Shown here piece after piece: positions 24,570-37,668 of a stretch of DNA of 64,000 nucleotides. The stretch comes from Theobroma cacao. Taxonomy: Eukaryota > Streptophyta > Magnoliopsida > Malvales > Malvaceae. The notes under the pieces were generated by a model. The model was given only the letters and a program-made list of their open reading frames with translations, made no database searches and was not told the DNA's origin. Location of the stretch: the NCBI RefSeq assembly GCF_000208745.1, contig NC_030858.1:21833242-21897241 (forward strand), written 5' to 3'. A program made the translations under genes and the position numbers. The stretch's first letter is position 1. Every line of letters begins with the position of its first letter.

Positions 24570-24830
24570 ATGAATGGTGAAATTCACAAGCTTTCACCAA
24601 GCTTTTACAACAGCTTTTACCAGGCTTAGCCAAAACCTTTCACAATGGTTTTTATCGAGATCAACCAAAACCCAAAGTGGTTTTTCAAAGGCTCAACCAC
24701 AACCTTTTACAATGGCTTTTCACGGGCTCAACCAAAACCCAAAGTTGTTTTTCAAAGGCTCAACCACAACCTACAACAATGGTTTTTCACGAGATCAACC
24801 AAAACCAAACAACTAACTTTTCAAGGCTAA
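24570..24830. repeat. Imperfect tandem repeat in the copia LTR
   Basis: Units built on GGCTCAACCACAACC, TTTTCAAAGG and CAATGGTTTTTCACG recur roughly every 35-70 bases. The matching array lies at 34905-35120 in the other LTR. A diverged version (63840-63990) lies in the copia-type LTR piece at the right edge. Confidence 0.75.
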
Positions 24831-25216
24831 GTTAGAACCTATACACTCAATCAAACATCCAAGCTTGAAAAAATTCATTAGACTGCCTTTCACACTCTAA
24901 GTAATCAAGAAATGAAGAAAAGATGAAGTACAATTGATCACCTAGTTGATCTAAGATGTACAAAGCGAAGCTCAAACACTTTTTCAAAGGATAGGAGTGA
25001 AATACAAGTGAAAAGAGAAGGTTTTTGGTCTTCTAAGCTCAAAATGACTTTGGATAACTTCTCTCTCTTGTTTTTGACTGTTGGAAAGGCTTTAAATACT
25101 TGCAAAATCAATTCTGGCTGTTGGAGCCAGAAACTAGCCATTTCTAGCCATTATTTTGTCTTCTAATGCTCAATTCAAATTTTCTGGTAGAATGATCTGA
25201 GTTGACTCACCTATAT

Positions 25217-25312
25217 CTTAGTCGACTAAGTCGTTTCTGTCTTTTGCTCCCAGTTTTTGACAATTTCGGCAGTGTGCACTTAGTCGACTAACTCATTCCT
25301 TGGTCGACTAAG
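25217..25312. repeat. CTTAGTCGACTAAG palindrome array
   Basis: A perfect 14-base palindrome CTTAGTCGACTAAG is at 25217-25230. Near-copies follow at 25279-25291 and 25300-25312, and a diverged copy lies near 25390. The corresponding array in the other LTR is at about 35499-35700. Confidence 0.88.
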
Positions 25313-26201
25313 TTGGTTCTATTTCTCAATACTCTTCAGCCCGCCAACCTTTGATTTAAATCTTAGCTAACTAACTCTTCATTAGTCAACTAAGGGGCTT
25401 CTATCTTGCTGATCAATTGTGGCTCCTTATTCATATGATTTTTGATATGTGTCTTTGAATAATTGATTTATTCTTAACATACAATTTTTGTCCTGCACAC
25501 TTAAATAATATAATTAGACATCTATGAAAGGGAATATTTTGCTATTATAAAAACATATAGAGTCAACATTCTCTATCTCTTATTTTTTATGATGACAAAA
25601 CACTCCTAGGTTAATAGTGTAATGTCTATTCCATATAAATGCATCAAATCTTTATGCATACTAAGTTGCTCCCCCTTAGTTAATGCATCTAGTTTTCTTT
25701 AAAGATTTGTAATAAACTATTTATAATATCCATAATAGCTAAACAAGATATACAATGCCCATAGTAGCTAAGCAAGATATATTGAATATCCATAATAACT
25801 AGCACATAATATTCAATAAACTCATTACTAAGCATCACACATATAAATTAAACATGAAAACCTATCACACTCAATTTAACTTAGTTTTCCTTCTTTTCTT
25901 TTTTTTTTTGTTGCCATCATTAGAAAAGATATTCAAAACTCCCCTTAATGAGTGCATCTAGATTTTCCTTTAATCTTTAAATCAAACTTTAATGAATAAG
26001 AATCATAAGCACTCATATACTGAAGTCATACAAGCTTATAGATATAGTTCAATAACTTCAAGAGTTAAGCTTGTGTCTATGTAAGAACAAATGTATGGGA
26101 GTTAAATCATTTCAAGAAATTATCAAAGATTACTCAAATAATGTTCAAGCAAATTTGATCATTTTGTCATAATCAAAACTATAATAATTTTAAAGCTAAC
26201 A

Positions 26202-26217
26202 ATCTCCCCCTTTTTGA
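26202..26217 (-). promoter_or_regulatory. N polypurine tract
   Basis: The plus strand reads ATCTCCCCCTTTTTGA, a polypurine run on the minus strand, directly beside the LTR end AGCTAACA. Confidence 0.85.
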
Positions 26218-27961
26218 TACGACAAAACTATGAGCATAATTTTCATTTGAAATATTTTAAAATCTCCCCCTCAACATATGCATAAAATTAAATTTGCTCA
26301 TAAACCTTCTCCCCCTTTTTGTTATATCAAAAAGGTTAATAAGAGTGAGCATTAAACACTTAAGCTCAAGAAATAATGGTTAGCAAAATCCATCAAGAAT
26401 ATAAGCATGAAGACCATGATTATGTAACCATAAAGTCACCAAGTCATCATATGTATGCACTTAACCACATGAATATATACTATAAGCAAAATGTGCTTAT
26501 AACGATTATGAAGTCCAACAAAGATGATCATAAAGATGTTCAATAAGTACATAAGCCATGTTTGAACTCTAATACAAATTGTTAAAGCTTAATATACCAA
26601 TTGATAGGTATAAGTAAAATCTCCCCTTTTGTAAAAGCACAATATCAATTATGAGAGATGGAATCATTTTAAAGCTCATTATATCAATTGGTAAAGCATT
26701 AGGAAAGACTTTCTTTATTATTAAACATTCCAAGCATATCAACTTCAAGGCTTAAAACATTTACGAAAGATCTAATCGATTTAAAGCTCAAGTGAGAAGA
26801 GATAATTATAAAACTTGATGCTAATTTGAAAGTTAGACACTAATTGAGAAAACTTGAGGCTTGATACCAATTATGCATTTCAACATTCAACTTTATGTAA
26901 GAAGCAATATAAGGCACAATATCTGTGTTGGTGTTTAGAAAGATGTTACCAGTAACGAAGAACACCAAATGTTGAATTCTCACCAAACCTTGTTGTTGAA
27001 GATCTTAATTCCTTATGATATCAAGGACAATGATTGACTCCCCCTTAAGAAATCATAAGCTCAACACAAATTGTTAGAGATCCTCAATAATCAAGCATTA
27101 ACAGAAAAATCATGAGCCTAGAATAAATGAGCATTCAAATGGATATTTAATCTATTTGCTTAATACTCAAGTATTCATGAAACTAAAAAAGTATGAGCAT
27201 TTGAATAGATGTTCAACATATGCATAAAATACTCACATTTCAAGAAATATTTGCAAAGTAGTTCCTAGGCATGTCTAAGATATCATTAGTTTTCAAGCAT
27301 CATTCTCAATTATCATCAAGTGTTATCATCAAGCATTCATTATTTATTCTCGATATCAATCAACCAAGCAATATTAATCAAACATTTTCAAGAAATTCCC
27401 TAAAAATAGCAACTCAAGGAGAAATTAAAAAATATCATCATTAAGCATTTTTAGCGAGTATTCTTCTAAATCAACTTCAAGCAGTTATTCATACAAGTCA
27501 TTTTGAAACAATCATTGCAAGATGTATTCTCCAAATTATATATGAAATTGTCAATTCAAGGAGAACTTTCACAAAAGGCATATCATTATTAATGAAGCAT
27601 GACTAAAGCATTTTGCATTTATTGCAATCATGTATGAAAGTTATGATCAAATAAACACAAACATGATTACAAGAAATAACATGGCTATCCTCTTTAATCA
27701 TGATTCCAATTTTGTTCATCAAAATGCAAGCATGAGTTCAATATAGACATATACCCATTGCAAAAATATGCAACCATTAAAGTTCAAGGTACATGCAATT
27801 TCTCAATAATTCATGATTCATTAGTGATATCAATTGTTATAGAATATTGAAAGTAAAGCACTCAACTCATGAATATATTCAAACTGAACATTCAATCATC
27901 AATGAATACCAATTATCAAGATTTAAGAAAGAGATATTTAATCAAAGCACATTAGGCATTC
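26218..27961 (-). mobile_element. N interior, non-coding
   Basis: There is no gene in this stretch. It contains further short CT-rich tracts (CTCCCCCTTTTTG near 26308; CTCCCCTTTT near 26620) that resemble extra polypurine tracts on the minus strand. It is AT-rich with stops in all frames and no RT or integrase motif. Confidence 0.65.
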
Positions 27962-30863
27962 TGTCACGACCCGAAACTCCCATAGGGCCCATGACAACCG
28001 TCGCAACGTCCCGATAGGCACTTATTACCCTGAATGCCGATCGAAACCCCGCAAGGCTTAGCATCAACTTCCGCATCTCCTCGGTGAGCGACAATTATTA
28101 ATCTCGCATTTCAAGAAATCATAAGTGGTTTCCAAATCAAAACAATATAATATTATTTTCTGGCTCACAGGGGCATTTTTGTTATTTTTCTTTGAAAATA
28201 CCGAAACCCGTCAAAAACATGGTGTGTGGGTGAAAACACATGTTTCATAATTAAAAGTAAATTTAAATGTCTAAAATAATTATTTGAAATGAAATTATAA
28301 TTGTTTGAATAAAATAATAACATTCAATGAAATAATCTATTTTCTAAATAAAAAATAATATTTATAGAGAAATCCGTAATTTAATTTCTGTAGTGTAAAA
28401 GCTAAATATATTCATACGTACTTTAAAGAAGATAACTGAAGTATAAAATTACTTTTACAGTGACATGTGGGCCCCCAACTAACTAATAAGGTGCGAGTCT
28501 GTGAACCTACAATTTTGCCGATGCAAGGCTAACTGAAGTCCTTGATGCAATTGGCTATCTACCGGCTATCCTGAGCTTGAAATGTGGGGAATTGAGGCTG
28601 GTGAGATTATAAAATCCCAGTGAGTAAACAGACACCATCTAAACTATCTAAAGGCGAGTAAATGGAGACAAATTAAAATATTTTTTTCCAATATATGTTT
28701 CATAACATGAATATTTAGTTTACTCAATTAATCAACATGGCTTATATATCTCACAAAACTTGGCTCCTACCAAAATCATTCCTGGGGATACCTTGGCCTA
28801 GGCATCTGACCGAGACCACCAAGGCTGTTAAATGTCTTTACATCCAAAATTCTAGCCATTCCTTGGCATTGGCTGAGTCTCACTCTCACGTAGTGGTCCA
28901 CGTGAAGTGCGCTCAAATCTTTACCTCTAGAGAAACCCTCCACACGCCTCTCTAATCGAGGTAAGGTATATCTGATTCTGTGCCTCCTCTCTTAGGCTGG
29001 TCCATAGAGCCTCCACTGCAAGTATTATGGATTATTTTATCCACCACCTGATTTATAAAATCTTTATCTGCATGACATGGCAATTTATCGTAATCTAGCC
29101 TCTCAAGGCTGAATACATAGTATATATAATTTTGATACAAATACCGACTTTGCCATTCATGCTCACATATTGCTATAAGCCATATAATTTAAAACACAAT
29201 TTATAACACAAGTGGGCAGTCTCCAATTACTCTACTTTCAAAATCAGTATTCAATTTTCCAGAAAATTTATAAAATCATTTTATAAAATCATAATTTCTC
29301 CTAAAACATAGCAATTTACCATTTAAACCCATTTTCTATAAAATCACACAATTGAATAAAACTACTTTAGATAATTAAGATGATAATAAGTTTACTCACA
29401 GTTCTAAGAGTCGATGTACTCCTAATCCCAATCTTCAAGCACAATCTCTGTACTTTTATCAGTGTAATTTGCTCACCACCTATCCACAATGTACAATACA
29501 TAATTCACCACATTAATGCTTGACCATTATAAATCAATTCAAGCTCGGTGTATATGCATGATATGATATGCAACTTATCCGACTACCGCTTAAATGCGGT
29601 GCTGACCTAATTCGGCCTATTATCGGATTAAATGACAATTGTATCCGATTTGGCTCCAAATTGCTCTATTTCATTTCTAATACCTCAATTCACCAAACAT
29701 TATTCAAATCACACCAATTTTAGCATCAAAATCCACCCATTTCTTCATGGAAAAATTCGGCCATTACACTGCACTAACACCGTGATTTTTCCTGCTTAAT
29801 TTTCTCACCATTATTCATCATTCTCTAAGCCATTTCTCTTGAAATAATAACAATCCATCACCCACACACATCAAGGAAGATTCGGCCAATGAAGATTCAT
29901 GGGGAAAATGGATTATTTTCTTGTTGTTTTGCTTCTAAATATGCTAAACTAACTAAAAACACTAACATATCTTAAAATCAAATCAATCCAACATCTTTCT
30001 CTCTCCCTACCCATTTTGACCAGCCATGAATTCATCATGAAAACATGTAATTTAAGCATGAAAAATAAGGAGAAATGCTTAAGGAAAGTAGATTTTGAGC
30101 TTAAGTTGAAAAATCCTACCTTTTTCACTTGTTTTCCTTGATTTTCCACACTTTTTCTCTTGAAAGTCTTCACCTAGGGTTTGTTCTTCCTTTCTTTCCC
30201 TCTCTTCCTTGCTTGGCCGAATATTTGGAGAGATAATTGGCTGATTTATGCTGATTTTTAAGTTAAATAATAAAATATCCTAAGCTTGACACATGGCATG
30301 TTTCCATTGGTCCATTTTTAAAAGTTTAAAAATTTTAAATCTTTTATCTCCACCACATGATTAGTCAAAGGTCAAAATGAGGATAAAGGAAGACCATGTG
30401 CTGGACAAATGTCCTGGTGGTGGAAAATTACAATTTTGCCCCTAGGGTGGCAAAATTACCATTTTACCCTTATACTTCAAATTATACCGAAATTAAAAAT
30501 TTTCACTTTTAAACCTCAAATCATACTCCAATAAGTCGAATGGGGCCAAAAAAAATTCTTTTCTAAAATTCCATTTTATCCCCAAGTGGCAAATTACCAT
30601 TTTACCCCTAGATAATGAAAATTTCGGTTTGACTCCAAATTGATCCTCAAACTCCAAATCACCATTTTAAATCATTCCTAGACTGTGAAACTCTTAATTT
30701 CATCTTAAAATTCCTATTTGAACTAGTTCAAGGCTTAATCGACTTAATGGTACCATTAGGGGCAATATCGTCTTTTAACGATTTCTTGAACTTCCTAAAT
30801 ATGCAAACATTCTATTGAACATGTAAATGACGTCATAATTATTTTATAGAACAGGGTTTGACA
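27962..30863 (-). mobile_element. Solo LTR B in the interior of N
   Basis: It starts TGTCACGACCCG and ends GGGTTTGACA. Flanks CATTC (27957-27961) and CATTC (30864-30868) form a perfect 5-bp duplication. It is collinear with solo LTR A and about 300 bp longer. The frame at 28737-28955 is the counterpart of 1578-1847 in A and is LTR sequence. Confidence 0.94.
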
Positions 30864-33639
30864 CATTCATTGCTAACTAAAGCTATAGGCCATATTTTAT
30901 TTGACATGTCAAGTTGTTTATGGTGACCTATAAGCTAAAGTTAGATGCACACAAAATCTTTAGATCATGTAAACGTTAAGGCTCAATGAAGACATAGTTA
31001 ACATTTAAATGCATATTCAAAATAAATTTCGACTATGTCAACTCACAATATATGCCATGATCAAACTTGACAATTAAATTCATATTCAAATGCATAGCTC
31101 AAGTCAAGTTTCAAACTTCAAACCTTAAGGTCAAGCATAAAGAAAAATCATATAAGCATGTGTCTTGACTAATATAGTAGATAAACTTAGAATATATTTA
31201 TTAAGTTCAATGAGTTCATCCTAATTGAGTTCGTATGCATAATCAAGAAATCAATTTTGAAACAATCAGTTGAGCTCAAACGTAAAATATATTTCAAGAA
31301 TTGTTCCTGGATTAGCATTTGAACATTTCAATTTTCATGAGAATATATTTTCTATATATGCACATAAGAATCCAATCGGATTAACAAATTCAAACTTTGA
31401 TGAACAATTTCTCATATTTCTATTTTGTCATTGTAAATTCATGAGAACTTATGGAATCAATATGAGTGTCATGCTTGGGATAGATAGATTTAAGTCATTA
31501 AAAAGGATTTTCCATTTTTCAGCAAGTTTTGCAATTTCAAGAACATGTACTTGCACCAAATGATCATGAAAGTATTCATAATGCATGTTTTTAAGAGTCA
31601 AGAATCATCTTTGAAAAGGAAATTCAAAGAAGAAAATATTGTAATGGACAAGAAGTAAAGTAAAAAGATATTTTGGCACACAAAACCTATCCATTTTGGC
31701 TTTAAAGCACTAAAGAGTCGACTACTTATCCCTTGGGTCCACTTTTTATCATTCCAGCAGAATTTGTATTTTGTTCTTCAATAGTCGACTAGCTATGCTA
31801 AGGAGTCAATTATGCTGGATTCCTACACATTGAAAAGCTAGAAAAAGGTGCAAAACATGCAATGTTCTAAGGTATAATGATCTGAAAACATGGATTTGTG
31901 TGAGAACAATTTAAAGTTTCATTTCAACCATGTTTGGAACATTATTTTGGACATGTATGATGAAAGATTCTTCAAGAGAAGTATGTGAACTTAAATTTTG
32001 GCTTTTATTGCTTATTGTTTGCAAGTGCTAAAAAGTTAAAATGCTCATTTGAAGAATCATGTCTCTAATATGCTCAAACATATTCAATTTACATCATGAT
32101 GCGTGACTATGACTTATAACATGTACAACAAGCATTTAAACAATGTTTAAGCATAATGAGCATCAAATTTAGCATTTTCAACAATTTTTCAATGTATTGA
32201 CAAAAATGCCCTTAAGGTTATTCAAGCAATCATTTGCAACAAGAACAAGATATAATGGCATTTTCAACACAAGGTATACTTGTTCAAGTTATATATCATT
32301 GAAATCGTTATAATCTCAACGATGTTAAACATTGCAAATAGATATGTTCTTTTGCTTGAAAAATGTCATTAATTCCAAATTATCACATTCAAGATCATGC
32401 TTAAGAAATCCCTTTCAATCAATTTCACCAATCATGAGAGAAATACCAAGCAAAATCGGATTTATGCAATTCATGTATCAAATCAATTTTGCTTAACCAT
32501 GCTATATCATCAAAAACAATGAATCAATTTCAACCAAAGAGACTAAAAGGATTTCGCAAGAAAATCAATTGATAAAGATTTAATCTTTCTTTGCAAACTT
32601 TTTAACTTGAAACATTCAAGATTAGACTTGCTTCGTGAAAAATCATGAGCTCAATATCACTCTAAATGATTTATGAAATATGTAATGGCCATAATGAATC
32701 ATGTATATACATGTCAAGGGTCATTTACAAATATCTCATAATTATGTTCCAAAAATACCCCTATGACCATTCCAGTTTACAAGCAAGCATGCACATCCAA
32801 TAAGAACAAGTCATAAGTATTTTTCATTATGAAACAAACTAATTCAATTCATAAATCATTCTAAACTTAAAGGATGGCAACATTTTTCTCATATAAGCTC
32901 ATTTTCCTTTAAAAGTACCAATTCAAGTAGTCAAAACTTTCAAGCTCATTATCAACCATCTTGATCTATTCAAAGAAGTTCTAGAATGTAGATCAAGATT
33001 GTTCAAATGGTCAACTTATGCTAGACACAAGGAAATCAAGGACACTTTTTTTTAACTCAATTTTCCTTGTTTTAGGCTACTTGAATAGTTGTGAGTGTAA
33101 GTCATCAAGTATGCTTATATTTCTATCACATTATCCAACCTTTTATGTTTCAAAATTATGCTCAAAAATTATTTTTCCTCAAAGAAGTAGTATGGAAACA
33201 ATTTCACAAAACATGAGAAAATTTTATAGAAACAATTTTCCATACTTAAGCAATCTTAATGAAGCAATTTTCTCAAAAAAAGGATGATGATATATTCAAG
33301 ATCAAATATAAGTACATACTCAATCTTTAGATTCATACTTTCTTACAACTTATAGCATGTATCATATCAAATCAAGTTGCATAGCCAAGATTGATCAATA
33401 AAGCTCAAAGAATTATGCACTTAATATTCAAGCAAGAATAGGCAACTAAAATTTCAATGTAGAAGAGCAAACAATTTTAGAAACCAAGCCAAATGAGTGA
33501 AACATTCAATAAATAAGCAATCAAGATTCTCATTAAAAAAAATTTAGCATAGAAATCACCATTTTCCTTTACGTGTTACTAGAGAGCATCCATTCTTCAA
33601 GAATTGTTCCTCCTTGCTTTAGCACACCTACAAGAGACA
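30864..33639 (-). mobile_element. N interior, non-coding, right part
   Basis: There is no pol gene or conserved motif on either strand. Two copies of a GTCGACTA motif (near 31717 and 31784) recall the LTR palindromes. About 33220-33639 is shared with 1-397. Frames at 31270-31563 and 33018-33287 lack any recognisable domain and I treat them as chance. Confidence 0.65.
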
Positions 33640-34632
33640 TTTTTCATTTGATCTTTGGTATCCAAATTGCTTTGGATCCTTGGAAGTTAGTTGTTGCATA
33701 AAGTTCCTTTTGGAACCCACACTTGTCTAAGTTTGTAAGGCACACATTTTTTAATTGGACAAGTGTATGAATAATAACTATAAAATGTGCAATGATTGTA
33801 TTTGGTCATTTTAGAAAATGAGGAATTCATAGAAGCCTTTTATTTCTGATTCAATAAATCTTCAAATTTCATTTCCATATCAAAATTTCCAATTTCCAAA
33901 ATATCAATTTTCTTTTGGTAAGCTTTGAAATCGTTTTCCAAATTTTCATTTTCTTTTTCCAAGTCAATTTTTTGTTTTCATCAAAAATTCATTATCAACA
34001 TCAAGTATGGAAATAATTTTCTTCTTCTTCATATTCATTTGCATAAATTCAAATGCTAAATCCTCAAAAGCATCATGCAATTCATCAAAAGCATATGAAT
34101 TAAATTCATAAGATGAAGACATTACCTTTATCTCTTCAAGAGCCAAGAGGCATAATTCAATTCGATTCGAGAATTCATCTTCACTTGATTCCTTGTCTGC
34201 ATTTGCCATGTTGCTTGTTGAGCATTGATTCTCATAAGAGTTGTCTTGCAATTCCTTTTCCATCTTTTTTTCTCTATATAACTCTTCTAATTTTTGCCAA
34301 ATTTCCTTGGCACTTTTGCACATGGACACTTTATCGTATTCTCTATAATCAAGTGCACAAAAGAGAGTGTGCATGGCCTTAGAGTTGATTTGTGCTCTCC
34401 TTATTTCAGCTTCTATCCACTTATTTCTATCTTTGGGAGTTTTCTCACCATTTACCGAATTTGTAATCATAGGAATGAAAGGACCATCGGTAATGACATC
34501 TCATATCTCATAGTCATAAGTCCTAACATAAATGGACATTTTAGTACTCCAATAAGGATAGTTTGATCCATCAAATTGAGGAGGCATATTTATGTATTGA
34601 CCCTCATCATCAACAGATTTTTCTAGGGCCAT
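33640..34632 (-). pseudogene. Copia-type gag (UBN2-like) of N
   Basis: The likely start ATG is the complement of 34630-34632 (MALEKSVDDEGQ), shortly after the primer site. The N-terminal PPQFDGSNYPYW motif and the following region match the DUF4219/UBN2-type gag of plant copia elements. One TGA at about 34500 interrupts the frame. From 34470 to 33964 the frame is open: IEAEIRRAQINSK, CKSAKEIWQKLEELYR, then an acidic linker and a coiled-coil-like stretch. A frameshift near 33970 separates the C-terminal part that is still open at 398-979 in the other copy. Gag would form the particle; this copy is broken. Confidence 0.83.
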
Positions 34633-34675
34633 TTGGATCTCCCCTAAGGATGTTAAGCCTTAAAAATGAGGGTTA

Positions 34676-34688
34676 GGCTCTAATACCA
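34676..34688 (-). promoter_or_regulatory. N primer binding site
   Basis: The minus strand reads TGGTATTAGAGCC two bases inside the LTR end. It is a one-base variant of the initiator Met tRNA site TGGTATCAGAGC. Confidence 0.87.
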
Positions 34689-34690
34689 CT

Positions 34691-35702
34691 TGTTGGTCCC
34701 AAGTAAATGTGCTAAAGGGGGGGTGAATAACACTTTTTGACTCTCGACAAGATGAGGAACTAATTAAAAAAGCAATGAAAATAAAAACAAAGTAGACAAT
34801 GCGTAAGAATTTAAAGTGGTTCGATCCAAGACCTACATCCACTACCTTGATTATCCAACTAAGAATTTTCCAAACTAATCCACTATGAACAGTGAAATTC
34901 CAAGCTTTTACAATGGCTTTTACCAAGCTTAGCCAAAACCTTTCACAATGGTTTTTATCGGGATCAACCAAAACCCAAAGTGGTTTTTCAAAGGCTCAAC
35001 CACAACCTTTCACAATGGCCTTTCACGGGCTCACCAAAACCATAAGTGGTTTTTCAAAGGCTCAACCACAACCTACAACAATAGTTTTTCACAGGATCAA
35101 CCAAAACCCAACAACTAACTTTTCAAGGCTAAGTTAGAACCTATACACTCAATCAAGCAATCCAAGCTTGAACAAATCCCTTAGAGTGCTTTGCACACTC
35201 TAAGTAATCAAGAAATGAAGAAAAGATGAACTATAATTGATCACCTAGTTGATCTAAGATGTACAAAGCTAAGCTCAAACACTTTTTCAAAGGATATGAA
35301 TGAAATACAAGTGAAAAGAGAAGGTTTTTGGTCTTTTAAGCTCAAAATCACTTTGGATAACTTTTCTCTTGTTTTGGACTATTGGAGAGGCTTTAAATAC
35401 TTGCAAAATCAATTATGGCTGTTGGAGACAAAAACTAGCCGTTTCTAGCCGTTATTTTGTCTTCTAATGCTTAATTCAAATTTTTTGGAATAATGAACTT
35501 AGTCGACTCACTAATATCTTAGTCGACTAAGTCATTTTTGTCTTCTATTCCCAATTTGTAGCAATTATAGCAGTGTGCACTTAGTCGACTAACTCATTCC
35601 TTGGTTGACTAAGTTGGTTCTATTTCTCAATACTCTTCAGCCCGCCAACCTTTGATTTAAATCTTAGCTAACTAACTCTTCATTAATCGACTAAGGGCTT
35701 CA
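34691..35702 (-). repeat. N 5' LTR, left piece
   Basis: It starts TGTTGGTCCC beside the primer site and aligns with 24376-25397, including the tandem repeats and GTCGACT palindromes. It is cut at 35702 by E2 and resumes at 45498. Confidence 0.92.
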
Positions 35703-36555
35703 TTTCGCAGCCCAATTTTTTAGCCATGCTCGACGCAAGGGCCCAATGGGCTCAGCCCACTAAGCCTAAGTAAGCCTACTTAATTGATCTTATACATTAA
35801 TCCCTATTCCTTTAGAATCCAAAGCTCAAAATGTTCAAATACCGTTTCTTTGAAAACGATTCATAAAACCCAATCATACATTCATAATGGCATCATCCAC
35901 CAATATATTCATAAATAGATTAACAAATGATTCTTAATGTTTCACATTAAATATTCATATACACATAATTAGACCTTGACTGCCAGTAGAGTGATTCTGG
36001 GCATGGTTGCTAACATTTAATGTCATGGTAAACCTATCGAGCAATGTATAGGGAGGAGCACCTCATCCTAGGATCCAATCACCTTTAACTCAGGAAACCT
36101 AAAACATGAATTTTAAAAACGTGAGTACAAACTCAGTGAGTGAACATAGGAAGGGAGCAAGCAACATAATAAGGAAAAGTTTGAAATCATAATGCACTTT
36201 AGCTTAAGTTCTTATTAAAACTTTCAATTGAACCCTTGGTTGCTAAATCATGTGACGATAGAGAATTCATATTCAACATGAAATTGGAGAAGTGGAAAAT
36301 ATGGCGACAACTAGCCAAATGATAAGCGGAACAGAAACTTTCATTCTCGCTACAACGAAATTCCGGCCAGACAAAATCCAAGGGGCTTTCACTGCCACCG
36401 AGAAAATCCACTCATGCCATATTGCACAATAAACTGAACACATTGACAATACTCAAGTTTTCAATAGTCAATGCAAGAACATATTAAGTCCAAACATCTC
36501 TATATAGTAAATATATATATATATATATAAATACATACACCACCATCTCGCCTAG

Positions 36556-36747
36556 CTCATGTGCATCCCTCCACATCGTGCACATAGCCGGACACCTCGT
36601 CTCACCCAGCTCATGTGCATCCCCCCACATCGTGCACATAGCTGGAGTCATCGTCTCACCCAGCACATGTGTATCCCCCCACATCGTGCACATAGCCAGA
36701 GTCATCGTTTCACCCAGGTCATGTGCATCCCCCCACATCGTGCACGA
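36556..36747 (-). repeat. 54-bp minisatellite in E2 left LTR
   Basis: Units start at 36556, 36610, 36664 and 36718, exactly 54 bases apart. The core is CATCCCCCCACATCGTGCAC. Because 54 is a multiple of three, long frames run through it in several phases on both strands; they are not genes. Confidence 0.93.
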
Positions 36748-37117
36748 GCAATATCATCATCCATCTCCCTCACCACCATCATCACCGGCAGGTGCACACT
36801 CACCCCGCACATGCACAATTGCATTTTTGTCACACAATGTACCATTTATGACATAATATATATATACATTAATATTATACAAAAACACATGGATTCATCA
36901 CACCATCCATTTTATAGCATGAAAACATTTCATAAAAGCTTGTTCCTATGCGAGTTTTGAAGAAAACCAATAAAATGTTTTAAGGGATTCAATCAAACAT
37001 AAATGCGTATATCCCAAAACATTTTAATGCAAGTTCACTCACCTATCTTTGTTGATTCTTAAAGTAGCTCCAACTTCCACTAATGCCCCGAATGGTGATG
37101 TGGGATTTTGGTGGAGC

Positions 37118-37353
37118 CTATCAGACATTAGCATCACAATCAACTCAGTCACATAACCATAATTCTAAAAGTTATCTCTTAAATCATGTTCCACTAGTTA
37201 TTCCTAACTAGCTTCAACTACTATCAAGTGGCTATTTATTTGCACTATTTTAATCACACCAAAATGAATAAACTACCTCAACTACAAACACTCATAAATC
37301 TAACTAGTAATCATTCTCAACAACTAAAATATTAACTCAATTTCAATGCTCAC
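37118..37353 (-). other. Candidate leader intron in E2 left LTR
   Basis: The minus strand has AAG|GTGAGC at 37353 and TGATAG|GCTCC at 37118, 236 bases apart. A TATA-like box (37658-37668) is about 305 bases upstream. The E2 right LTR keeps the same sites near 44517 and 44280. Confidence 0.45.
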
Positions 37354-37657
37354 CTTGCTAGATTTACAATTGAATATCTCCTCAAGAATTCCCAACTATT
37401 ATAAAAGGTCTTTATTTCTCTCTCTAAAACCCTAGTTAGTGAGAGAAAGTATTGATCTAAGACATTTGAAGGGTTTTAAGGTGAAAGAGCATAAGAGGTT
37501 CTATTAAAAAAATGCACAAAAGCATGAAAATGAAGGCTAACTTGAGAGAGTTATGGAAACTTGAAGAGTACTCCCATGGAAGGTGAAGAATTGTGGGATG
37601 GGAGGAAGAAGAATAAGATGAAGTGCTTGAAATCTGAGGAAGGTGGTGGAGAATGAA

Positions 37658-37668
37658 GATATTTATAG
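37658..37668 (-). promoter_or_regulatory. TATA-like box, E2 left LTR
   Basis: The minus strand reads CTATAAATATC. The same box is at 44832-44842 in the right LTR and a similar one is in solo LTR D. Confidence 0.6.

Larger units (their letters stand above)
24376..26201 (-). repeat. N 3' LTR (left)
   Basis: This is an 1826-bp LTR. Features include a GTGGTTCGGTCC block near 24500, a stretch of AACCAAAACC/CAACCACAACC repeats (24570-24830), and an array of CTTAGTCGACTAAG palindromes (25217-25312). Overlapping frames at 24574-24830 come from the imperfect tandem repeats. Confidence 0.92.

Noticed and set aside
24574..24830. Repetitive short protein (FSRAQPKP-like units)
   Set aside because: It is the translation of imperfect tandem repeats in the copia LTR. 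The matching region in the second LTR is broken differently.
36484..36960. Several overlapping long open frames on both strands at 36.5-37.0 kb and 43.6-44.1 kb with repeated His/Cys/Pro-rich units
   Set aside because: They are produced by the 54-bp tandem repeat, whose length is a multiple of three, so any frame without a stop stays open. The array lies inside LTRs and has no start context or homology to suggest a gene.
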